From: Flavobacteriales bacterium
Lineage (GTDB): Bacteria > Bacteroidota > Bacteroidia > Flavobacteriales_E > Vicingaceae
Direction of reading: 5' to 3'
NCBI GenBank assembly: GCA_002401955.1
Contig: NVUQ01000002.1
Span: 84,673 to 148,672 of the forward strand
DNA length: 64,000 bases
Shown: positions 52,472 to 63,800 of the stretch, in pieces
Layout: every line of letters starts with the position of its first letter
How positions within the stretch are numbered: the stretch's first letter is position 1
Program-made: the position numbers and the translations under genes
Notes under the pieces: model-generated
Seen by the model: the letters and a program-made list of their open reading frames with translations, nothing else
The model's database searches: none
Told to the model about the DNA's origin: nothing

Positions 52472-53328
52472 GAAGTTGCTTTTATTACAAATCTTCTCTC
52501 ACCGGAATCATTAAAAGGACCTTCAATTAAATTGTCGTCTTTATCTATCAATTGAATTCTAACTGCGTTTTCCTCATTGGTTAACCCGTCAATTTTATAA
52601 GCTGCCCATTTACTGAGAATAAACTCTGTTTCATTAATCGTAACCTTCACTTTATTTCCATTTTCTGAAATAGCTGTATTTACCAAATAAAAATCTAAAA
52701 TTGGCTCGTTTGTTTCTGCTTGTGGTAAATAATAAAATAAATGCGGTTGGTTCATATCGAACAGACTTTCTACACCTCCTAAAACAGCACTTTTTAAAAC
52801 ACTTCCTTTATTGGTTTTAATACTGATGTTATTCTCATCGGTTAAAAAAGCCAAGAACACATTATTTCCATACATAAATTCAACCTCAAAAACATCCGCT
52901 TTAAATTGTGATAAAGAATAGTTATTTGCCAAATAAGCAATTGAATAATTTTGCACTCCATTTACAGAAAAACTCAAATGATTTTTTCCTTCACTAAACT
53001 TTTTAGTGTTTAAGACTATAGTTGCTTCTTTATTATTATCAGATTTAATTTCTGTTAAGGTTATTCCATCATTTTCTAAAACAACTACTTCTTCATCAAA
53101 AACTGGCTCAATTATTTTTATCTCGCCAGAAACAACGACACTCTGAACAGCTAAAGAATCATTTTTTGTGTTTTCAGTATCATTTTCTGAAACTTCGTTT
53201 CCGCAAGAAGAAAAAAGAAAGAGAAAAGAAGAAAGAGAAAAGACTTTTATAGTCTTTAATAATAAGATTGCCTTACTTTGGCTTCGCTCAGCACAAACTA
53301 CCCTCGCAATAACGTTAACAAAATTCAT
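52468..53328 (-). CDS. Hypothetical lipoprotein with repeat-derived N-terminus
   Basis: 286 residues. The ATG directly follows the TAG of the biotinyl carrier gene. A lipobox (FSSC, Cys42) lies unusually deep: the first ~22 residues (VNVIARVVCAERSQSKAIL) are a translation of a dispersed palindromic repeat, followed by a normal hydrophobic core (KVFSLSSFLFLFSSC). No other start codon exists between the repeat and the core. The mature part is acidic, beta-rich and unrecognised (SEGKNHLSFSVNGVQNYSI, EPILDFYLVNTAI). Co-transcribed with the carrier gene. Confidence 0.72.
   Translation of the reverse strand: MNFVNVIARVVCAERSQSKAILLLKTIKVFSLSSFLFLFSSCGNEVSENDTENTKNDSLAVQSVVVSGEIKIIEPVFDEEVVVLENDGITLTEIKSDNNKEATIVLNTKKFSEGKNHLSFSVNGVQNYSIAYLANNYSLSQFKADVFEVEFMYGNNVFLAFLTDENNISIKTNKGSVLKSAVLGGVESLFDMNQPHLFYYLPQAETNEPILDFYLVNTAISENGNKVKVTINETEFILSKWAAYKIDGLTNEENAVRIQLIDKDDNLIEGPFNDSGERRFVIKATS
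53263..53314 (-). repeat. Dispersed repeat inside the lipoprotein gene
   Basis: On the minus strand: GTTATTGCGAGGG, then GTGCTGAGCGAAGCCAAAG, then AAGGCAATCTT. The ends match the GTCATTGCGAG...GCAATCT repeat at 32436-32514, with a GCTGAGCGAAGC insert. It is read in frame as codons 6-22. Confidence 0.6.
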
Positions 53329-53841
53329 CTACTCAAAATTTAAAATCAACTGGTTTTTTTCTACCGTTTCTCCTTTATTAATTGAAATACTTTTAATAAC
53401 CCCATCAGTTGGCGATTTAATTACATTCTCCATTTTCATGGCTTCTAAAATCAACAAAGCATCACCTTTACTAACTTGTTGCCCTCCTTCTACAGAAACT
53501 TCCAAAACCAACCCTGGCATAGGAGCCTTTAGATCAGAAACTTTTTTACTAGCAAGGTTATCCATCCCTAAACTATGTAGCAATTCATCATATTTATCTT
53601 TAGCATTAAATTGATATTTAATACCATCAACTTTTATAAAAAAAGATTTCTCTTCAGGCTTAATGCTCAATACTTCTAAATTGTATGATTTGTTATCCTT
53701 TATTATATGGTAAGTATTTTCTTTAATTTTAATTACATCCCAATTAAATGTTTCGCCATTTAACAATCCTGAATTTAAATCTTTATCCAACTCAACATTA
53801 AATTCTTTTTCACCTTCTCTTACTACTTTTATTGCTCCCAT
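53329..53841 (-). CDS. Biotinyl carrier protein of an acyl-CoA carboxylase
   Basis: 170 residues from ATG 53841 (GAIKVVREGEKEFNVELDK); a TTG seven codons upstream is unlikely. The C-terminal ~75 residues form a biotinyl domain with MPGLVLEVSVEGGQQVSKGD and the biotin-acceptor motif EAMKMEN (Lys136). The N-terminal part (YHIIKDNKSYNLEVLSI, FIKVDGIKYQFNAKD) resembles the linker domain of propionyl/methylcrotonyl-CoA carboxylase subunits in Bacteroidota. The carboxylase and transferase subunits are not in the window. Confidence 0.88.
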   Translation of the reverse strand: MGAIKVVREGEKEFNVELDKDLNSGLLNGETFNWDVIKIKENTYHIIKDNKSYNLEVLSIKPEEKSFFIKVDGIKYQFNAKDKYDELLHSLGMDNLASKKVSDLKAPMPGLVLEVSVEGGQQVSKGDALLILEAMKMENVIKSPTDGVIKSISINKGETVEKNQLILNFE

Positions 53842-53871
53842 ATTTTTCAATAATTTCTTCAAAGATAAGGA

Positions 53872-53900
53872 TTTGAATTACATCAAAAAATCTACTTTTG
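53872..53900 (+). promoter_or_regulatory. Promoter of the alpha/beta hydrolase gene
   Basis: TTTG (53872-53875) and TACTTTTG (53893-53900) match the Bacteroidota -33 and -7 elements with a 17-base spacer. The -7 box ends four bases before the ATG. Confidence 0.6.
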
Positions 53901-53904
53901 CCCA

Positions 53905-54669
53905 ATGCAATTAAATTTCAAAAAAATAGGAGAGGGAGAACCATTGGTTATTTTACATGGTCTGTTTGGTTCGTTGGACAACTGGATGAGTTTGGCTAAA
54001 AAATTAAGCTGCCATTTTGAAGTATATGTAGTAGATGCTAGAAACCATGGTCAATCACCACACAGCGAAGAATTTAATTACGATGTTATGGCTGATGATT
54101 TGTATGAGTTTATTTTACATCACAATATTATTGACCCTATCATTTTAGGTCATTCTATGGGTGGGAAAACAGCCATGCAATTTGCCATGAATTATCCTGA
54201 TAAATTAACAAAGCTAATTGTTGCCGATATTGCTCCAAAACCTTACCCTGTTCATCATACTGCTATTATAGATGGGATGTTAAGTATTAACCTTGATATA
54301 ATAAACACTAGAAAAGGAGCTAACGAAGAATTAAGTAAGCATCTTGATGATTTTTCTACCAGACAATTTTTACTAAAAAACCTGTACTGGATTGAAAAAG
54401 AAAAGCTCGCCTGGCGATTTAATCTCCCTGTAATTACTAGAGACATAGAAATTATTGGACAAGGATTAGAAAATATTGAACCTTTTGAAAAACCGACCTT
54501 ATTTATAAGAGGAGAAAAATCGAATTACATTACTACAAATGACTTTGTTATTATTAAAAATATTTTTCTAAATACTGAAATAAAAACTATGAATACTGGG
54601 CATTGGGTTCATGCCGAAAAACCTGCCGAATTCCTAGAAATACTGAACTCATTTCTTATTACTGACTAG
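53905..54669 (+). CDS. Alpha/beta hydrolase, YbfF-like esterase
   Basis: 254 residues. Oxyanion strand LVILHGLFGSLDNW, nucleophile elbow GHSMGG (Ser84), DARNHGQSPHS after the second strand and a C-terminal GHWVHAEKP (His236) match the YbfF group of small esterases. Acts on short acyl esters or thioesters in the cytosol. Single gene with its own promoter. Confidence 0.9.
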   Translation: MQLNFKKIGEGEPLVILHGLFGSLDNWMSLAKKLSCHFEVYVVDARNHGQSPHSEEFNYDVMADDLYEFILHHNIIDPIILGHSMGGKTAMQFAMNYPDKLTKLIVADIAPKPYPVHHTAIIDGMLSINLDIINTRKGANEELSKHLDDFSTRQFLLKNLYWIEKEKLAWRFNLPVITRDIEIIGQGLENIEPFEKPTLFIRGEKSNYITTNDFVIIKNIFLNTEIKTMNTGHWVHAEKPAEFLEILNSFLITD

Positions 54670-54831
54670 TCTATTTTATTCATTCTTAGATAGAACAACC
54701 CTTGATATTTGCAACTTTATGAGAGCAATCAACGTCTTGGTGTGTATAAGTATGAAATATTATTACCTAATTCGTAACATATTTTGTATTATTGTCGTAA
54801 CCTTATCACTATCTTAAAAAGATTTATGTTA

Positions 54832-57800
54832 ATGACCTTCCGAAAATCTCTTTTAATTACTGTCCTAGTAAGTTTATTTGCTATAGGAAATGCTTTTTCA
54901 GCCGATTTTTACTGGGTAGGTAATAGTGGAAATTGGAATGATGCTTCACATTGGGCAAGTACTTCTGGTGGAGCTGGAGGAATAGGTATTCCAACCCAAA
55001 ATGACGATGTTTTTTTTGATGGGAATGCTTCAAACTCAATTATTGAAATTCAGTCAAACATTTCTTTTCACAATTTAATCATTACTTCTAATCATCCTGG
55101 ATTCATTATAAAATCTAATCCAAACGTTAAAATAAATATTTACGGAAGCATAAATGTTCCAAAAGTATTTAACAACCTTATACAAGGTGATATCCATTTT
55201 AAATCTATATCTAATCAAACTAATCTAAATTTTGGTTGGGGAAATTGGAATAGTAATATGTTTTTTGAAAGTAATAGTGATTTTACTTTTGACAGTCCCT
55301 TAACAAACCCTAATAAAACAATCACTCTAATTCGTGGTAAAATAATTTTAAATGGAAATGACCTTAGATGTAACTCTTTTATATCTAATTCTAGTAAAAA
55401 AAGAAGCATAAATGCAACTAATTCTCGAATTATAATTCATGATCAATGGATTACTAATCCTCATAAATTTACCCATGATTTAATCAGTGCTAACATTCAT
55501 AATACAAATAACAATTTTAATGCTATTGACAAAGGTGGTGAAAACTTTACTATTCAACAATCAAAGGGATCAGGTGCTAAAACTATAACTGTGGTATCCA
55601 TAATTACAGATACAGCTTCATGCGGGGATCTTTGTGATGGAATAATAATCGTAAACTGGACTACGACATGCCCTAGCGCTTCTGTGAACTGGAGCCCAGG
55701 ATCACCAACAGGTGATGACAATGGTGTTAACCCAATAACAACAGGAACTGACACTATTTTCGATATTTGCCCAGGAATCGAATACACCGCTGTTATAACC
55801 AACAGTTGTGATGGTGATGCAAAATTTCCAAAAGCTACAGTATTAGGACATTCTCTAATAACACTTCCTATCCAACCAAACATCTCTGAACCCTCATGTA
55901 ATGGGGTTTGTGATGGCTCAATATCTGCGTTTATTGATGCTGCAGGTTTCACACTCCCTTTCTTAACTTATCAGTGGACTCCTGGAGGGCTTGCTGACAC
56001 AACAACAACCTTAAATAACCTTTGTGGAGGTACCTCTTACAGTTTGAATGTCTTAGATGGTTTTGGATGTGATACTACCTTCTCCTTTTTAATTCCACAA
56101 CCCGATAGTCTTTATGTAAATGTAACACCTTCAGACCCCTTATGTTTTGGAGAATGCAGTGGAACTGCTACCTCAGTACCAATAGGAGGGACCCCTAATT
56201 ATAATTATGTTTGGACAAGCCCTCCAGCTTTACTAACTGATACTTTTGCAACCATAAACAATTTATGTGCTGGAATTGCTTACACCTTAACAGTTACTGA
56301 TGCTATGGGTTGTATTAATGATACAACCATTATTTTAACTGACCCTCCCCAAATAATACTCGACAGCTCTTCTGCAATGGTGAGTTGTGGTGGAGCCAAC
56401 GATGGTCAAGCAACAGTAACCGTTTTAGGAGGAGGAACACCGAGTTTTGAACATCATTGGAGCAATGGAACCATTGATCTTGGATTAACATCAACCATTA
56501 CAGGCTTGTCTCCTGGTCTTTATTGTGACACCATTTTTGATGGGAATTTGTGCGATACTATTTATTGTTTTAACATTACTGAACCTCCGATATTAGCCAC
56601 AAGCACAACCACAAGCGATGTAACTTGTAACAGCACCTGTAATGGAACCGCAATAACTAATACAACTGGAGGAACTCCAGGTACTGGAGGATATACTTAT
56701 GTTTGGGATTCAATACCTTCTGGAGGACCTTTTAATGGACAAGGAACTGACTCTATTTTTGGTTTATGCCCAGGAACCTATTTTGTAACAGTAACTGATA
56801 ATAATAGTTGTTCTGTATCTGATACAGTTATTATTTCTGAACCGCCACTATTAGAAGCAAACCCAAGCTCAACCGATATTACCTGCCCCGGTTTTAATGA
56901 TGGAACTGCTACGGTTAATCCTACAGGAGGATCAGGAACATTAGCTTCATTCACCTATGCTTGGACAAGCTCTTCAGGATGTTTTACAGGAGGAGCTTCT
57001 ACACAGTCAATTTCTAGTTTATGCCCTGGAACATACTATATAACCGTTACCGACTCCTTAGGTTGTACAGCCATTGATAGTGTAACTATTTCAGAACCAC
57101 AACCTTTAAATTTAACAATGACTGTAAGTCCTGAACTTTGTGCTGGAGATTGTAACGGAACTGCTGGAGCAACAGTAACAGGAGGAACTCCTGGAACAAC
57201 TGGGTATAGCTACACGTGGACTCCTGCATCTGTAACAGTTGCACAAGGTCAAGGCACAGACTCTATATTTAACCTATGTCCAGACATTTATACTATTATT
57301 GTTACCGACTCTGTTGGTTGTTCTAATAACGCTTCTGTAACTGTTAATCCTGCAATACCTATTGTGGATAATTTAATTACCACACACATTACTTGTAATG
57401 GAGATTGTAATGGAACTGCAACCATCTCTCCTACTGGAGGACAAGCCCCTTATACTGTTTCATGGGATGGTGCATCAGCAGGGCCTCAAATATTAGCTGG
57501 AGGATCTGAAACAATAACAGGTCTTTGTCCTTTACCCAATCCACACACCGCATTAATAACAGATGCTCTGGGTTGTACATTGTCAGTTATTTTTGCAATT
57601 AATGAACCTCAAGCTTTAACATTAACTTCAGCGACAAGCGATCCTTCTTGTTTTGGATTATGTGATGGCTCAGCAATACCAACACCTGGAGGAGGAACAC
57701 TTCCTTATGCACCAATAACACTTACACCTTTGTTACCTTCTGGACCGCCAATGGTTGCTCCTTTTACTGGTTTATGTGGAGGAACTTACTACTTTACTTT

Positions 57801-60800
57801 AACAGATGATTCCTTATGTACCATAACCGACACTTTTGAACTTTTTTCTCCATTAGAAATTTTTCCCAATGCAACATTTACCAACATTACTTGTGCTGGT
57901 TTAAATAATGGCACAGCTTCTGCAACTCCAACTGGAGGAGTACCACCTTACACTTCAATTGTTTGGAACACCTTACCTTTAGGGCCAATAATCCCTGGAA
58001 ATCCGATTGTTGGCTTAGGCCCTAATCAATATGAAGTAACCGTAACAGATACTAACGGTTGTACAGGAACAGAGACTATTGAAATTATTGATCCCCAACC
58101 ACTCACAGTTAGTGCAAATGCTACAGCAGCAAGTTGTGGAACAATTTGTGATGGTGTTGCTCTAGCTTCAGCGAGTGGAGGAACAGGTAATCCAGCTAAC
58201 TATGTTTACAATTGGACAGGCTCAAATGGTCCTTTTACAGGAAATCCTTATACTGGATTATGTGCAGGGATAGATACAGTAATTGTAACCGATTCTATGG
58301 GTTGTACAGCATCCGATACAACACAGATTTCTGATCTAATCAAAATATTTATTAACCCTACCATCATTACCATTAGTTGTAATGGCGTATGTGATGGTGA
58401 AGCCACTGCATTTCCTAGTGGCGGAACCTTACCTTATACATACAATTGGCTGTCTGGTGGACTACCAAACAACCTACCTACTGTTGACAGTCTATGCCCT
58501 GGATGGGCCTACCTAACTGTAACAGATTCTAACGGTTGTGCAGTTACCGATTCGGTTTTTATGCCCGTAGACCCATCTGTTATACAAACTGGAGGGTACA
58601 TTGTTTCTCCGATAAGTTGTGCCGGGGCATGTGATGGAGTGGTCACGCATTCTCCATCAGGAGGAACACCAGGAAATCCAGGGCCAGGCTATCAATCTGT
58701 TTGGACCTTGCCTGGAGGAATAGATACCAATAACGTTTGTGTTCCTGGTGCTATAATTACCGTCACCGATTCAGCTGGATGCGTGGCATCAGACACCCTA
58801 ATTATGACTGACCCAAATCCAATCACCCCCAATGATATAGTGGTTGATGTGCTTTGTTTTGGTGACACAACAGGAAGTATTTGTGTAACTCCAACTGGAG
58901 GAACAGGTGGAACTTACATTTATAATTGGTCTTTTCCAGTTACAAGTACCGGTCCTTGTGCTACTGGTTTAGCTGCGGGAATTTATACTGTAACCATTCT
59001 TGATTCAAACGGATGTTCAATAGTAGTTACCGATACCATTAACGAACCAGTAGCATTAAGTGGTATTCCCATTGGTGTGAGTGAAACTTGTAGCGGATTG
59101 TGTGACGGTATGATGACTGTGATTGTGAATGGAGGAGTTGGGCCATTTAACTATACATGGTGTATCAACCCCCCAACAACCGCTCCTTTTGATACTATAT
59201 TTAATATTTGTGAACCACCAGTATCCAACTTAACAAATTGTGTTACCATTACAGATAGTAATGGATGCCAGGTATTAGTAAACATTTCTATTAACCCAAC
59301 TGTACCATTAAATGCAAACGTTACTGGAACACCTATTGGCTGCAACAGTTCTTGCGATGGAACAGTACTCTCTTCACCAACAGGGGGCAGCCCTGGTTAT
59401 AGTTACTTATGGAGTACAAGTGTAATTCCTGCACCAACTAATTTAACCGATCCAAACCTTTCAAATTTGTGTATAGGTAATTATTTAGTAACTGTAACAG
59501 ATACAAATGGCTGTATAGACACTGCTAGTTATACGGTAACAGGACCACCGCCTCTAAATGTAACATTAGATAGCACAAATGTAACTTGTAATGGTGATAT
59601 TGATGGGACAGCAACAGCAACTCCAATAGGAGGAACACTACCTTATTCTTACTCATGGGTTGGCCCTCCATGTAATCCTAATCCTGGGAATACGGCTACA
59701 ATCACTAACCTTTGTCCAGGCCCATATACAGTAACAGTAACCGATTCTAACAACTGTTCATTTATTGGTTCCGTTATCATTACTGAACCTGATCTAATTG
59801 ATGACAATGAGGTAGTAACACTTGCGAATTGTAATGTTTCTGATGGATCAATATGCATGTTCCCATCAGGAGGAAGCAATATTTATACACACTCTTGGAG
59901 TACCGGAGCTACTACACCATGTATTACCAACCTAGCTGCTGGTAACTATACGGACACCATAACAGATAGTAAAGGTTGTGTGGGAATATTTACCATTTCC
60001 GTTACAAACCCTACTGGTCCTTCAGGGGTAACAGCTACTGTTAATGATGAACTTTGTTATGGCTCATGCGATGGTTCATTAAACGTTATAGTTATTGGAG
60101 GTACTGCTCCTTATACCTATGCATGGACAGGACCATCATGCCCAGCACAATGTCCATCTGACACCACTTTAACTGGATTATGTCCAGGAACTTATAATCT
60201 TATCGTAACTGAAACTAGTACGGGTTGTATCTTAGCAACAAGCTTAGTTGTTGGGGAAGCAGATAGTATTACTGCTAATTCTACTTTTACGGATACTAAA
60301 TGTGTTGGTGCTTGCGATGGAACAGCAAGTGTTACTCCAACAGGGGGAAAATCTCCCTATACTTTTGTGTGGGGAAGTGATGGTTCAACAGGTTCTACTA
60401 TTTCTGGATTATGTGCTGGAATAGATAGTGTTACAATAACTGATTTTAATGGCTGTACAAAAGTAGTTGTATTTAATATTTCAGATCCTAACCCATTAAC
60501 AGTTATTTCATCAATAACTAATCCTACATGTAGTGGAGATTGCGATGGTACAGCAACAGTAACTCCTTCAGGAGGAACTCCAAGCCATAGCTACCAATGG
60601 AATGATCCTTTGTCTCAAACGGGGCAAACTGCTACTGGTTTATGTGATGGAACTTACATTGTAACGGTTACAGATTTTAATTTTTGTTCTATAAACGATA
60701 CTGTTACAATTACTAACCCCCCTCTTATTGTAGCCAATGAAAGCACTACTCAATCTACTTGTGGAAACAGCGATGGTACTGCAAGCGTTTGTGCATCTTC

Positions 60801-63800
60801 TGGAGGAACAGGCTCTCATACTTATTTATGGACCACTATACCTGGCCCAGTAAACACATGTAGTGTAGCTGGTTTAGCAGCGGGAGCTTACCCTGTTGAA
60901 ATAACTGATGGAAATGGATGTATGCAATCATTCTTAATTACGATAAGCGATATTAATGGACCCACTGTTAATGTTGCAAAAACCAATGCTACATGTGATG
61001 GTGTTTGTGATGGAACTGCAACAGCTAGTGCTACTGGAATTACTAACTTTAGTTATTTATGGACAACACCAACCTCTCCACCACAACCAACAACTCCAGG
61101 AATCGCAGGTTTATGTGCTGGAAATTATGCTGTAGAAGTAACCGATGGTAATGGTTGTATAACAACTGAACCCGTTACTATTCAAGACAACAATGCTATA
61201 ACAGCAACTGTTTCTACAGTAGAACCAACTTGTAATGGAGATTGTGATGGATCTGCTTTAATAATTCCTACTGGTGGTATTCCACCATACAATTACAGTT
61301 GGATTGGGGGAAATGCTGCAGGACAAACGATAAATGCAGTTGGAGGTTTATGTGCAGGAAATTACACCGTTACTATAACAGATTTTGCAGGGTGTTCTTT
61401 AATTCAAAATGTAACCATAGACGAACCTCCTATTTTAAGTGTTTCGGTAGCTGGTCTTTCTGCTAATTGTGAAGGTTCTTGTGATGGACAAGCAACAGCA
61501 ACTCCTTCTGGAGGAACTCCTCAATTTACTTATTTATGGTCAACAGGAGCTACAACTCCTACAATTACAGCATTATGTGCAGGAAACTATACCGTAATAA
61601 CAACAGATTCTAAAGGGTGTAAAGCTAATGGAAGTATAACCATTGGAGATGGTGTTGCAATTACTGCAGTAACTAATCAGACGGGGGCAAATTGTGGTTT
61701 ATGTGATGGTTCTATTACTGTGTCTGGTGGTGGTGGATCGGGTAGTCCTTACAATTACTTATGGTCTCCAGGTGGGCAAACTTCTACAACACTTAACAAC
61801 TTATGCCCTGGTGCTTACCAAGTTGATATTTCTGACAATCTTGGTTGTACAAAAGAATTTAACATCTTAATTAACAATGCTAACGGACCAACATTAACAA
61901 CATTAGCAGATAGTGTAACTTGTTTTGGTGATTGTGATGGATTAGCTTATACAAATGTTATTGCAGGTACAAGCCCTTTCATTTTCCAATGGGATGACCC
62001 TAACCTACAAATAACGGATTCTGCAACGGCTTTATGTGTTGGATTGTATAATGTAGTTGTTCAAGATTCATTCGGATGTGTAACAGTAGATTCTGTATCA
62101 GTACTTGGCCCAGAAGAAATATTAGCAAATTTTACTTTTACTCCCCCAACGTGCCCAGGAGCTTGTGATGGAACAGCAACCGTAACTCCAACTGGAGGAA
62201 CTCCACCTTATACTGTAGCATGGAATGGTGGCGGACAAATTCCTATTGGTGCATCTCATACTATAACTGGACTTTGTTCAAATAGAATTTATATTGAAAT
62301 TACTGGTTCAAATGGTTGCTCAATTATCGATAGTATTACCCTTAAAGACCCAACCCCAATTTCAATTACCATAAGTGCAACTACTGTAACATGTAATGGT
62401 GATTGTGATGGAACTGTTATTGCCAATGCATCTGGAGGAGATCCGGGCTACTCCTATTCATGGAGTCCAGGCCCTTTACCAAACAATTCATTAATAGGTG
62501 GATTATGCCCGGGATGGTATACTGTTACAGTTACTGACAATCTCAACTGTACAGATACAGCTGGTGCCCAAGTAGTCAACCCAACAGTTCTAGGCACGAT
62601 CTCCAGTCCAAATCCACCTACTTGTAATGGTGTTTGTGATGGGAGTATTACTACAACACCAAACGGTGGTGCTTCTCCTTATTCTTACATATGGAGTAAT
62701 GGAGATACTACTCAAACAACTTCATCAACACTCTGTTCTGGCACCTATGATGTAATTGTAATAGATGCAAATAATTGTACTACTTATGATACGATTGTAT
62801 TAATTGCACCATCCACAATAAATGATAATACCATTATATCAGAACCAACATGTAATGTTTGTGATGGATCTGCAACATCAACACCAACAGGTGGTAGTGG
62901 AACATATAACTTTGTATGGACAAACCTAACTGCACCTACATATTTTAGTGATGATTTAAATGTAGCATCATCAACAGCAATTGCATTATGTGCAGGAACA
63001 TACAATTTAGAAATTACTGACTTAGGTACTGGATGTATAGAAAACTTTACAATAATCGTAGATAATGCCACTGGCCCAGCACTCGCCTTATCTGCAACAG
63101 ATGAAACTTGCCCAGGTATTTGTGATGGAACAGCTACAGCTATTCCATCAGGTGGAACTGCTCCATACTTATACAGTTGGACAGCACCTGCTACTCCACC
63201 AACAAACACAATGCAAACGGCAACAGGGTTATGTGTAGGGCAATACACCGTTACAGTAACTGACAGTAACAACTGTATTAGTTCAGATACCATATCTATT
63301 AATATAGATGGTTTGAATTTAAGCATTACAAGCATTGTTCCTGAAACATGCTTCGGAGATTGTGATGGTAGTGCTACTGTATCTGTAACAGGTGGAGCAC
63401 CAGCTTACACTTATGCGTGGGTACCTACTGGACCTCCTCTTACAACTACACCACAAGCACTCAATTTATGTGTAGGAAATTATGTTGTAACAGTAACCGA
63501 TACTGCAAATTGTAGTGATTCTATAAGTGCTAACATTTCTGGACCAGATATATTAACGGTAACTGCTAGTGTAAATACTCCTGTAAGCTGTAATGGCTTA
63601 TGCGATGGTGCCGCTATTGCTAATGTATTAGGAGGTACTCCAAACTACCAATTTTCTTGGAATACAATACCAGTACAAACTACACAGATAGCTACAGGTT
63701 TATGTGCAGGAACATACATTGTTACGATTACTGATTACTATGAATGTACTACAACAGATACTATTATATTAACTGAAGCTCCTGCAATAGTAGATATTAG

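Noticed and set aside
62784..63335. Long open frame on the minus strand within the giant gene
   Set aside because: It is antisense to well-formed SprB repeats; the repeated codon pattern leaves the opposite strand free of stops. Similar frames at 55554-55952 and 59649-59879 have the same cause.
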